From NCBI RefSeq assembly GCF_002019735.1, contig NZ_KV917378.1:3126869-3190868 (forward strand): 64,000 nucleotides of DNA, in the 5' to 3' direction. Every line of letters begins with the position of its first letter. The stretch's first letter is position 1. This document shows, piece by piece, positions 8,710 to 16,366 of this stretch. The stretch comes from Salipaludibacillus agaradhaerens. Lineage in GTDB: Bacteria; Bacillota; Bacilli; Bacillales; Salisediminibacteriaceae. The notes below the pieces were generated by a model. The model was not told the origin of the DNA and did not search any database. It saw nothing but the letters and a program-made list of their open reading frames with translations. The position numbers were made by a program, and so were the translations under genes.

Positions 8710-9398
8710 TTGGCTTAATAGAATTTTTTGTACACTTTCCTGAGTTTCTTGATCGATGGGGCGATATTATTTGGAGCAGTACGCTTGAAACTTTTCAAAT
8801 GGTAGGAGTATCATTATCCATTTCGGTTGTTATTGGGTTGCCATTAGGAGTTCTACTCGTTTTAACACGACCTGGTAAAAGCATGGATAATCGGTTGCTG
8901 TATTTAACACTTAACATCGTGATCAATATATTACGGTCAATTCCGTTTATTATTTTGCTTTTCTTCCTATTGCCGTTTACGAAGTTAATAGTCGGGACGT
9001 CTATCGGCGTAAAAGGGGTTATCCTCCCGCTCGTTTTTTATACAGCTCCCTATATTGCGCGATTAATGGAATCAGCCTTATTGGAAGTGGATAAAGGTGT
9101 TTTAGAAGCTTATGAAGCAATGGGAATTAAAACCCGTCACATTATATGGCATGTCATGGTGAGGGAAGCGAAGCCGTCGATTATTTTAGGCTTAACGATA
9201 GCGGTTATTGGCTTAATTGGTGCCACAGCGATGGCTGGCCTGGTAGGAGCTGGGGGATTAGGTGACTTAGCTTATCGTTACGGTCATCTTCGTTATGAAC
9301 CAGAAGTTATGTATGTGTCCATTATCGTTCTGATTATCTTAATCCAAGGAATTCAATCAATTGGTAACTTGTTAGCGTCTAGAGCAAAGAAGGACTAA
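8706..9398 (+). CDS. metI: Methionine ABC transporter permease
   Basis: A 230-aa integral membrane permease with about five hydrophobic segments. The EAA-loop region is visible around EAYEAMGIKTRHIIWHVMVREAKPS, and the family GLVGAGGLGDLAYRYG motif is near residues 178-193. It forms the methionine channel with MetN. Its ATG overlaps the metN stop (ATGA). An FMN-dependent 2-hydroxy-acid oxidase follows after only 19 nt with no terminator between, so the oxidase probably belongs to the same transcription unit. Confidence 0.94.
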   Translation: MIGLIEFFVHFPEFLDRWGDIIWSSTLETFQMVGVSLSISVVIGLPLGVLLVLTRPGKSMDNRLLYLTLNIVINILRSIPFIILLFFLLPFTKLIVGTSIGVKGVILPLVFYTAPYIARLMESALLEVDKGVLEAYEAMGIKTRHIIWHVMVREAKPSIILGLTIAVIGLIGATAMAGLVGAGGLGDLAYRYGHLRYEPEVMYVSIIVLIILIQGIQSIGNLLASRAKKD

Positions 9399-9417
9399 TT
9401 TAAAGGGGGAACTCTGT

Positions 9418-10551
9418 GTGGCAGCTTTTGATGTATCTGGTGATTATACAGTGACTGTGGAGGAATGGGAAGCATTAGCGAAGCGTACGTTACCAGCACC
9501 CGCTTTTGACTATGTAGCCAGTGGATCAGGGGCAGAGGAAACCTTGACTAAAAATACGGACGCATTTCGTAGGTGGGATATTGTCCCGAAAGTCCTCACT
9601 GATGTGTCGGAAAGGGACTTGTCTGTCCACTTACTAAATGAGAAGCTAGAGACACCACTGATGCTAGCACCTGTTGGCTTTCAGACGATCATTCATCCAG
9701 AAGGTGAGCTAGCAGCGGCAGGAGGAGCAGCTGAATTAAAGGTTCCTTTTGTAGCCAGTACCGTGTCCTCTTTCTCCCTTGAAGAGATTAGTGCTAAAAT
9801 AAATGGCCAAGCCCCCTGTTACTTTCAATTGTACTGGCCAGCGGATGACAATGTGGCTGCCAGCTTTGTAGCACGCGCAGAAGCAGCTGGTTATGCAGGG
9901 ATTGTTGTGACGGTCGATACGCCCTTGCTTGGCTGGCGGGAAAAAGATATGCATCATCGCTATTTTCCGATTGAGACAGGCGCAGGCATCGCCAATTTTC
10001 TTAATGATCCTGTTTTCCAAGCAACATATAATCAGGATGGAGAGCTGCATGGGAACGAACAGATTCCAGCAATTAAACGCATCTTATTAAGACAAAATTT
10101 AACATGGGATAGATTAGCCTGGCTAAGACAACAAACCACATTGCCTATCATACTGAAGGGGATCATGGATGAAGAAGATGCCCTGTTAGCACTTGACTAC
10201 GGAGTAGATGGGATTATCGTGTCAAATCACGGGGGAAGGCAGCTTGATGGCACGGGTAGTGCGCTTGAGGCCCTCGCTCTCATTGCCGATAAAATTCAAG
10301 GCCGGATACCACTTTTAGTAGACGGAGGCATAAGAAGAGGCCCCGATATTATAAAAGCTCTTGCTTTAGGCGCTGATGCAGTGCTCATCGGTAGGCCATA
10401 TATCTACGGATTGACTGAAGGGAAGCAAGGGGTAAAAGCGATACTTACAAGCTTGCTAAAGGATTTAGATACGTCTCTTGCCATTACAGGGAGAACTCAT
10501 ATCTCATCAATAAATCGGTCGGTTGTTAGACAGTATCAAGGGTTTAAGTAG
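9418..10551 (+). CDS. FMN-dependent alpha-hydroxy-acid oxidase, lactate 2-monooxygenase-like
   Basis: A 377-aa TIM-barrel flavoenzyme of the glycolate/lactate oxidase family. The catalytic His is H271 in SNHGGRQLDG. The FMN-phosphate region is GGIRRGPDIIKALALGADAVLIGRP. The segments QLYWPADD, VTVDTPLLGWREKDM and the NFLNDPVF insertion resemble lactate 2-monooxygenase and not glycolate oxidase. These enzymes oxidise L-2-hydroxy acids to 2-keto acids, or decarboxylate them, using oxygen. The start is GTG with AAAGGGGGAA upstream. Placement 19 nt after metI in a SAM-regulated unit suggests 2-hydroxy-4-methylthiobutyrate, the methionine hydroxy analogue, as a candidate substrate; lactate remains equally possible from sequence alone. 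Confidence 0.82.
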   Translation: MAAFDVSGDYTVTVEEWEALAKRTLPAPAFDYVASGSGAEETLTKNTDAFRRWDIVPKVLTDVSERDLSVHLLNEKLETPLMLAPVGFQTIIHPEGELAAAGGAAELKVPFVASTVSSFSLEEISAKINGQAPCYFQLYWPADDNVAASFVARAEAAGYAGIVVTVDTPLLGWREKDMHHRYFPIETGAGIANFLNDPVFQATYNQDGELHGNEQIPAIKRILLRQNLTWDRLAWLRQQTTLPIILKGIMDEEDALLALDYGVDGIIVSNHGGRQLDGTGSALEALALIADKIQGRIPLLVDGGIRRGPDIIKALALGADAVLIGRPYIYGLTEGKQGVKAILTSLLKDLDTSLAITGRTHISSINRSVVRQYQGFK

Positions 10552-10564
10552 CAAGCAAACATGT

Positions 10565-10603
10565 GAAGTTGCACTGTTTTCTTAGAGGCAGCTTCTTTTT
10601 TTT
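10565..10603 (+). terminator. Terminator of the met operon
   Basis: GAAGTTGC (10565-10572) pairs with GCAGCTTC (10588-10595, one G-U pair), followed by a run of eight T. Confidence 0.85.
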
Positions 10604-10611
10604 GAATTCTG

Positions 10612-10682
10612 TATAATATAACTAGGAATGGTCAAACCGATGAACGGGATCGGTGCATTCCTGACAAGCAATCTGTTATAAT
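10612..10682 (+). promoter_or_regulatory. Double -10 region with large hairpin ahead of pxpB
   Basis: Two TATAAT boxes occur, at 10612-10617 and as an extended TGTTATAAT ending at 10682. Between them AGGAATG (10624-10630) pairs with CATTCCT (10656-10662), with a nested ACCGAT (10636-10641) and ATCGGT (10649-10654). The hairpin could be an operator or a leader structure. Confidence 0.45.
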
Positions 10683-10716
10683 AAAACTCAAATCTTTCCT
10701 GAAGGGAGAGAAGCTT

Positions 10717-11445
10717 ATGTATCCGATGTTTTCACCTTTAGGCGATCGTGCCATACGTATTACGTTTAGTGATCGGTTGAGCGAAGAAGCCAATGCAGTA
10801 GTAGGTCGAATGTATAACCGAATAAAACAAGCAACACTCTCTTATATGACTGAAATGGTGCCGGGGTATGTGACGTTAACGATGTATTATGCTCCAGAAA
10901 AAGCGCCTGCTTATAAAACCTTGATACATGAATTACGGCGAATTGTAGATATGACGTCATCAGAGATCAAGCAGGAGAGAAAAACACGTCATATAACACT
11001 TCCAATCCTGTATGGGGGAGAAAAAGGTGTTGATTTAGAGGAGGTTGCTCAATATAATCAGTTAACACCAGAAGAGGTTATTAAGCGTCATTCTACCACT
11101 ATTTATCATGTATACATGATGGGATTTGCCCCAGGATTTCCTTATTTAGGAGGTATGGATGAAACTATTGCGACCCCGAGAAGACAAACCCCTAGAGGGC
11201 ACGTAAAAGCAGGTTCAGTAGGAATCGCTGGCGCGCAAACAGGTGTTTATTCTATTGATTCACCAGGAGGTTGGCAAATAATTGGTCATACCCCGGTGAA
11301 GTTGTTTGACAAAGAGAGCTCTCAGCCTATATTACTGCAAGCAGGTGACCGTCTTTCATTTAAGCCTGTTACGGTGACGGAATATGACGATATTTTTGAG
11401 GCATGTGAGAAAGGAATCTATCAACCTGAGATCGAATTGAGATAG
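10717..11445 (+). CDS. pxpB: 5-oxoprolinase subunit PxpB (KipI family)
   Basis: A 242-aa member of the carboxyltransferase C/D family with MYPMFSPLGDRAIRITF at the N-terminus and the signature YMMGFAPGFPYLGG followed by RQTPRGHVKAGSVGIAG. PxpB works with PxpA and PxpC to cleave 5-oxoproline, a damage product of glutamine, to glutamate with ATP. The B. subtilis homologue KipI was first described as a KinA inhibitor. ATG 10717 has GAAGGGAGAG upstream. It is first in a tight operon, with pxpA starting 16 nt after the stop. Confidence 0.92.
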   Translation: MYPMFSPLGDRAIRITFSDRLSEEANAVVGRMYNRIKQATLSYMTEMVPGYVTLTMYYAPEKAPAYKTLIHELRRIVDMTSSEIKQERKTRHITLPILYGGEKGVDLEEVAQYNQLTPEEVIKRHSTTIYHVYMMGFAPGFPYLGGMDETIATPRRQTPRGHVKAGSVGIAGAQTGVYSIDSPGGWQIIGHTPVKLFDKESSQPILLQAGDRLSFKPVTVTEYDDIFEACEKGIYQPEIELR

Positions 11446-11461
11446 AGTGGAGGTGGAAACA

Positions 11462-12232
11462 ATGAAAAGAAAGTCAGTCGATTTAAATAGTGATATCGGC
11501 GAAAGTTTCGGCCTCTATCGTATTGGGCAAGATGAGGAGGTTCTGTCATTTATTACATCAGCTAACGTGGCTTGTGGTTACCACGCAGGAGATCCTAATG
11601 TGATGCATCAAACAGTTAAGCTGGCGAAATCACAAGGTGTCGCCATAGGTGCCCACCCTGGACTACCTGATTTACCGGGCTTTGGACGGCGTGTGATGGA
11701 AGTGACACCAGAAGATGTGTACAACATGACAGTCTATCAAGTAAGCAGTCTACAAGGGTTTGCGCAGTTGTACCAAGAATCCCTCCATCATGTTAAACCG
11801 CATGGGGCATTATATAATATGGCAGCGAAAGATCCTGTTATAGCTGAAGCGATTGCTTCGGCTGTGCGAGATATTAATTCGTCATTAGTTCTTTTTGGCC
11901 TTGCAGGAAGTGAACTTGTCCGTGCAGGAAAGAAATTTGGGTTAAAGGTAGCGGAAGAAGTATTCGCTGATAGAGCATATGAACCTGATGGATCATTAAG
12001 GTCCCGTACAGAAGAAGGAGCTATCATACATAATACACAAATAGCAAAAGAGAGAGTGTTACGTATGGTTGCTGAGGGAGTGGTTTTAGCTACAGATGGC
12101 ACAGATATTCCCATTACGGCAGACACGATTTGTGTCCATGGGGACGGTGAACAGGCACTCACCTTCGTTAAAGAATTGCGAGCGATGTTTTTAGCACACG
12201 ACATAGAGGTGAAGGCTGTGACGCGAACATGA
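11462..12232 (+). CDS. pxpA: 5-oxoprolinase subunit PxpA (LamB/YcsF family)
   Basis: A 256-aa LamB/YcsF protein. It shows the family N-terminus VDLNSDIGESFG, then NVACGYHAGDPNVM, GAHPGLPD, VKPHGALYN and FADRAYEPDGSL. PxpA carries out the ring-opening step of ATP-dependent 5-oxoprolinase with PxpBC. The frame is open to 11447, but ATG 11462 sits seven bases after GGAGGT and gives the usual start. The stop overlaps pxpC by four bases. Confidence 0.93.
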   Translation: MKRKSVDLNSDIGESFGLYRIGQDEEVLSFITSANVACGYHAGDPNVMHQTVKLAKSQGVAIGAHPGLPDLPGFGRRVMEVTPEDVYNMTVYQVSSLQGFAQLYQESLHHVKPHGALYNMAAKDPVIAEAIASAVRDINSSLVLFGLAGSELVRAGKKFGLKVAEEVFADRAYEPDGSLRSRTEEGAIIHNTQIAKERVLRMVAEGVVLATDGTDIPITADTICVHGDGEQALTFVKELRAMFLAHDIEVKAVTRT

Positions 12233-13191
12233 TTTCACTTATTAAAGTAGAAGAATCAGGGTTACATACGACAATACAGGATAGTGGAAGATATGGGCAA
12301 CAGGAATATGGAATAGTCCCCTCTGGACCTATGGATCCCTTTGCCTTCAAAATGGCCAACCTGTTAGCAGGGAATGCTTTTGATGAAGCGGCGATTGAAA
12401 TGACCATGGTCGGGCCGAGTTTAACATTTTTAGAGGACACCGTTATCGCTGTAACGGGGGCACACTTATCTCCTACCGTTGATAATGAAAAATTACCTAT
12501 GTGGACGAGTGTTTATATTCGGAAAGGACAAACGCTGAGATTCGGTAAACCCAAATACGGGGCAAGAGCGTATCTGGCCATAACCGGAGGAATGAAAACA
12601 GATAAAGTTCTAGGCAGTAGATCAACCCACACTAAATCCCAACTTGGTGGAATTAAAGGTGAGGCGCTTGAAACTGGGGATGTGGTACCAGGGATTCATT
12701 ACGATAAAGATGAATTAGATAAGCGAAAAGGGAAAAGTCTTGCTCATAGTTTACGTCCGGTTTACCAGTCTCACCATATGGTACGTGTTATACCGGACGT
12801 TCAAGAAGCTTATTTCAAAAAGGAAGACGTGTCAACCTTTTACACACACGCTTATAAGATTACGCCTCAATCAGACAGAATGGGTTATAGGCTAGAAGGT
12901 CAGAAAATAAGAAGAAACATTAACGAAGACATTTTATCGGAAGCAGTGGCTTTCGGCTCTATACAAGTCCCTAGTGACGGTAAACCAATTGTACTAATGG
13001 CGGATAGACAAACAACAGGAGGCTATCCGAAAATTGGAACGATTATTTACCACGATTTATGGAAAGTTGCTCAGCTCTTGCCTGGTCAAACGATCTCATT
13101 TCAAAGAGGGACAGTAGAAGAAGGACACAGATGGCAACTTTACGAAGATAATTTATTTAAAACATTGCAAATGGCATGTCAACAAATTTAA
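12229..13191 (+). CDS. pxpC: 5-oxoprolinase subunit PxpC (KipA family, biotin-dependent carboxyltransferase fold)
   Basis: A 320-aa KipA/PxpC protein: VEESGLHTTIQDSGRYGQQ at the N-terminus, MDPFAFKMANLL, AITGGM and the closing MADRQTTGGYPKIGTI segment are all typical. It pairs with PxpB to activate 5-oxoproline using ATP. The start ATG overlaps the pxpA stop (ATGA). The length matches the family, and the gene is intact. ridA follows 17 nt later, probably in the same transcript. Confidence 0.92.
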   Translation: MISLIKVEESGLHTTIQDSGRYGQQEYGIVPSGPMDPFAFKMANLLAGNAFDEAAIEMTMVGPSLTFLEDTVIAVTGAHLSPTVDNEKLPMWTSVYIRKGQTLRFGKPKYGARAYLAITGGMKTDKVLGSRSTHTKSQLGGIKGEALETGDVVPGIHYDKDELDKRKGKSLAHSLRPVYQSHHMVRVIPDVQEAYFKKEDVSTFYTHAYKITPQSDRMGYRLEGQKIRRNINEDILSEAVAFGSIQVPSDGKPIVLMADRQTTGGYPKIGTIIYHDLWKVAQLLPGQTISFQRGTVEEGHRWQLYEDNLFKTLQMACQQI

Positions 13192-13208
13192 TGAAAGGGT
13201 GTTTTATA

Positions 13209-13589
13209 ATGAGTAAACAACCAATTCAAACGACAGAGGCACCGTCAGCGATCGGTCCGTATTCACAAGCTGTTCAGCTAGGAGACATGATTTATGCCTC
13301 AGGTCAAATAGGGCTTGATCCGGAGACAGGCGAACTTGTTGATGGCTTGGAAAATCAAACCCATCGTGTTATGAAGAATGTCACAGCTGTTTTAAAAGCG
13401 GCAGGATGTGAAATAAATGATGTTGTGAAAACACTTATTTTTATGCAAAACATGGAGGATTTCACAACAGTTAATGAGATTTATGCATCCTATTTTGAGG
13501 AGCCTTATCCAGCTAGGAGTGCCGTTGAAGTGGCTCGTATGCCAAAAGGAGCCTTGGTAGAAGTAGAAGTGATTGCTAAGAAGAAATAA
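13209..13589 (+). CDS. ridA: 2-iminobutanoate/2-iminopropanoate deaminase RidA
   Basis: A 126-aa YjgF/RidA protein that hydrolyses reactive enamine/imine intermediates made by PLP enzymes. Characteristic parts are APSAIGPYSQAV, ASGQIGLDP and the active-site Arg R103 in YPARSAVEVARMPKGALVEVE. The start at 13209 is preferred because AGGGTG lies seven bases ahead; an in-frame ATG at 13176 would overlap pxpC and lacks a site. It is last in the pxp operon, with a strong terminator directly after. Confidence 0.93.
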   Translation: MSKQPIQTTEAPSAIGPYSQAVQLGDMIYASGQIGLDPETGELVDGLENQTHRVMKNVTAVLKAAGCEINDVVKTLIFMQNMEDFTTVNEIYASYFEEPYPARSAVEVARMPKGALVEVEVIAKKK

Positions 13590-13593
13590 GAAG

Positions 13594-13626
13594 AGAGGTT
13601 GTTCTTTCATAGAACAACCTCTTTTT
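13594..13626 (+). terminator. Terminator of the pxpBAC-ridA operon
   Basis: A 12-bp perfect stem, 13594-13605 with 13611-13622, loop TTCAT, followed by TTTTT. Confidence 0.92.
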
Positions 13627-13675
13627 AAGAAGGCGTGGTTTGTTGCTGAAAAACCCCCCATTAATGCTGAAACAT

Positions 13676-14392
13676 TTATTGATGTGTTAAGCGCCAAATT
13701 TCATTTAACACTGGCATGGCTTCACGTTCCTCATCTGTGACGAGTTCCCATTTGATTCCCGAAGGCTTACTGTCTGTTGCTCCTGTCTCAAGGACTTTAT
13801 CTTCTGTGACGATATAATCTAGTGTGAGGTCAAAATCATCTGTGCTAAAATCGTCGTTAACGAGTTGAACCGAATTGATTGTGCCGATCACAGGCATCGG
13901 AGGATGACCTAGTTCGCGAAGAATGGCATATTCCCGGTCCGCATATCCTTCCCCTTTACCGATTCTACGTCCATCAGGATGGACAGCTACGGAACCTGCA
14001 AACAATAAATCTACAGTCGGCAGCTCATGTAATGGTGTGACGTGTCCGTATTGATGGATATGCTTTAAGCTAGCAGCTTTTTTCTCTTCCCCAGGCGGCA
14101 CATTCTCAGGTTTTACTTGAATAAAACCATCCTTTAATCTCGGAGTTGGCACAAGCAATGTTTTGCCATCTTTTATGACTTGAGCACGGATGGGTAATTG
14201 TGGAGAATCAGGATTGACCTTTACAACGTGTGCTGCCTTATAAACATCTAACTGAAATACGAGAGCAGCCGCTTTTTCTGCCCCTTTAAAATTAGGGATT
14301 CTTCCTTTTAAAGGAAATGGAAACCTTCCGACTTTTTCGTTCATCATTTTTTCCCATATATGCTCTCTAACGGCTTGTTTATCAATTGGCAT
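13676..14392 (-). CDS. 5-formyltetrahydrofolate cyclo-ligase family protein (MTHFSD-like)
   Basis: A 238-aa protein of the 5-formyl-THF cyclo-ligase superfamily, longer than the usual 180-200 aa enzyme. The substrate loop is present as RIGKGEGYADREY (residues 143-155), but the usual GYYDR reads GYADR, losing one Tyr. The N-terminus REHIWEKM and a middle VPTPRL segment are like the MTHFSD-type branch. The true enzyme makes 5,10-methenyl-THF from 5-formyl-THF with ATP; activity of this branch is uncertain. It is converging on ridA and is on the same strand as the upstream YjiH-like gene, but that gene has its own terminator. Confidence 0.7.
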   Translation of the reverse strand: MPIDKQAVREHIWEKMMNEKVGRFPFPLKGRIPNFKGAEKAAALVFQLDVYKAAHVVKVNPDSPQLPIRAQVIKDGKTLLVPTPRLKDGFIQVKPENVPPGEEKKAASLKHIHQYGHVTPLHELPTVDLLFAGSVAVHPDGRRIGKGEGYADREYAILRELGHPPMPVIGTINSVQLVNDDFSTDDFDLTLDYIVTEDKVLETGATDSKPSGIKWELVTDEEREAMPVLNEIWRLTHQ

Positions 14393-14439
14393 ACGTTATC
14401 ACCTCTTCTTGCTAATGTAATGGATTTCCTATACAAAAA

Positions 14440-14476
14440 CAAATAAAAGCTCTGACCATTCATGTGAGTCAGAGCT
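14440..14476 (-). terminator. Terminator of the YjiH-like gene
   Basis: AGCTCTGAC (14448-14456) pairs with GTCAGAGCT (14468-14476). On the minus strand a T-rich TTTATTTGTTT follows. Confidence 0.8.
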
Positions 14477-14482
14477 TCGTCA

Positions 14483-15862
14483 TTAAAAAATAATATGGGC
14501 GATTGCTACGATAATTGGTAATGAAATAATCGTTCTTTCTAGAAAAATAATAAATAGCTCTTTTAAATTTAACGGAATTTTTGAACCTAGTAATACACCG
14601 CCAACTTCCGATAAGAAGATTAATTGAGACACAGAGAGAGTGGCGATAATAAAACGCGTCATCTCACTTTCAATTCCTGTTGCAAAGAGAGCAGGAAGGA
14701 ACATATCAGCAAACCCGACGATAATCGTTTCAGAGGCAGCCGCAGCTTCAGGGACTTGCATGAGCTCAAGAAGTGGAATGAACGGCATCCCAAGCCACGT
14801 AAATAGCGGGAATGTCTCACTTTCAGCGATCACAAGAGCGATCGTACCAAACGCCATAATAACAGGTGCAACACCGAGCCACATATCAAGAACATTTTTA
14901 CTGCCATCCTTAAAGAATGATACAATACCAGGGCTTTTGGAAGCTCTTAACTTTGCTAAATGAAAGCCGTATTTTAAATTTCCGAAAGATTGGTTAGCAA
15001 AAGCATCCGGCACCGTTTCATCTAGCTTACTTTCCTTACCATCAATATATTCTTGAGGTTTTCGGGATAATGGTGGAATCCTTGGCATGATTAAAGCGGT
15101 CACGATGCCTGTCACAATAACAGTTAAATAAAATGGGAAAAACATATGCTGAAGGCCAACTTTGTCAATGACCACGAGAGAAAAGGTAATGGAAACGACA
15201 GAGAATGTTGTGCCAATAACAGCTGCTTCCCGCTTCGAATAAAAGCCTTCTTCATATTGCTTGTTTGTTAAAATAACACCAATGGTCCCATCACCTAGCC
15301 AGGAAGCAAGTGAATCAATCGAAGATCTGCCTGGAAGTGTAAAGAGTGGGCGCATAATTTTAGCTAGCATACTGCCAAAAAACTCAAGAAGACCAAAATT
15401 TAGAAGCAACGGTAGAAACAACCCTGCAAATAAGAAAATAGTAAATAAGAGCGGTAATAGATCGCCTAGTAGGAGACCGCCTGTGTCAGCAGAATAAATC
15501 GCTTCAGGCCCAATTTGAAAAAGAGTCAAAATAGCAAAGATGGTCGCAACTAATCTAACGATAAACCAAAATGGTGTGACATCAAATAGATTTTTTAAGA
15601 AGGTGCTATCTTTAATAGTTTGCTTAGGTGCTAACTTACAAATGACTGTCCCTAAAAAACTAACGAGTATAACACACGTCATTATAGTAGGAAGGTAGCT
15701 TATAAGCATCCCTTCTAATCTGCTAGATAATAATGCAATTGGAATGGTAAATCCATCGCCAGTCGGCACTGGCGTCATAAATAAACCGACACCGATCAGT
15801 GACGGAATAAGGAATTTCCATATAGCAAACGGCGATGTTTTTTGTGTATGATTAACAGCCAT
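14483..15862 (-). CDS. YjiH-type membrane protein with nucleoside-recognition (Gate) domains
   Basis: A polytopic membrane protein of 459 aa with about ten hydrophobic segments. The repeated Gate domains carry the FGLLEFFGSMLAKIMRPLF and SLASWLGDGTIG-like blocks and a later GFADMFLPALFATGIES segment, as in YjiH and the spore maturation proteins SpmA/SpmB. The family is thought to move or sense small solutes, but no substrate is established. ATG 15862 has GAGGTG six bases upstream; the GTG at 15871 overlaps that site and is less likely. It is transcribed alone. Confidence 0.75.
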   Translation of the reverse strand: MAVNHTQKTSPFAIWKFLIPSLIGVGLFMTPVPTGDGFTIPIALLSSRLEGMLISYLPTIMTCVILVSFLGTVICKLAPKQTIKDSTFLKNLFDVTPFWFIVRLVATIFAILTLFQIGPEAIYSADTGGLLLGDLLPLLFTIFLFAGLFLPLLLNFGLLEFFGSMLAKIMRPLFTLPGRSSIDSLASWLGDGTIGVILTNKQYEEGFYSKREAAVIGTTFSVVSITFSLVVIDKVGLQHMFFPFYLTVIVTGIVTALIMPRIPPLSRKPQEYIDGKESKLDETVPDAFANQSFGNLKYGFHLAKLRASKSPGIVSFFKDGSKNVLDMWLGVAPVIMAFGTIALVIAESETFPLFTWLGMPFIPLLELMQVPEAAAASETIIVGFADMFLPALFATGIESEMTRFIIATLSVSQLIFLSEVGGVLLGSKIPLNLKELFIIFLERTIISLPIIVAIAHIIF

Positions 15863-16190
15863 GTCTTTCACCTCATAATAAATAATTATTCAATAAAATT
15901 AATTTTAATGTATAATGATGACTAAATCAACCACTAAAAAGAATAAATATTCTTTTGAGATGATCTTTCACTTAAAAGAGAGGGAAAGAATACTATTATG
16001 ACTAAATAATTCATTCTGGCTATTCTCAATAGGAGAAAATTTGAAGGTCATATGTTATTATCATGCTGTTTTTAAGTGAAGTGAGATCGATTATATGGCG
16101 GTCTTCACAGGAATAATACGAAGAGAGAAGGCTCTTTATTGACTCATCAATGCTCTCTAAGAACGCTATCCCGAAGAGCTCGAGTGATTT
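15863..16190. other. AT-rich intergenic region upstream of the YjiH-like gene
   Basis: About 330 nt with no coding signal. It contains AAGAATAAATATTCTT (a palindrome near 15938-15953) and the short direct repeat GACTAAAT at two places. No defined site is claimed. Confidence 0.4.
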
Positions 16191-16318
16191 ACTCGTCCGT
16201 AAAATGTCTGCTTCAAATTTCAGGAGGAAGATGACGGACGCTAATGTCCTAATTCACGCAATTACTAACCAGTGGGAGAGAACGAAGGCGTCGCCCACTG
16301 ATTAAAGGTTCTTTTTAT
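16191..16318 (+). repeat. Dispersed repeat family A, copy 3
   Basis: About 128 nt. The 5' end is degraded and enters at ACTCGTCCGTAAAATG. The core GACGGACGCTAATGTCC is intact, and the 3' hairpin is well formed, with CCAGTGGG pairing with CCCACTG, followed by ATTAAAGGTTC and a T-rich end. Confidence 0.85.
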
Positions 16319-16366
16319 CACGTATTTAAACATATCACGAGATTTTAGACACAATTAAGCAACAAG

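Noticed and set aside
9736-10050. 104-codon minus-strand frame in the hydroxy-acid oxidase gene
   Set aside because: Antisense shadow with no ribosome site or recognisable domain.
11788-12204. 138-codon minus-strand frame across pxpA
   Set aside because: It is antisense to a well-supported enzyme, and codon usage and translation look random.
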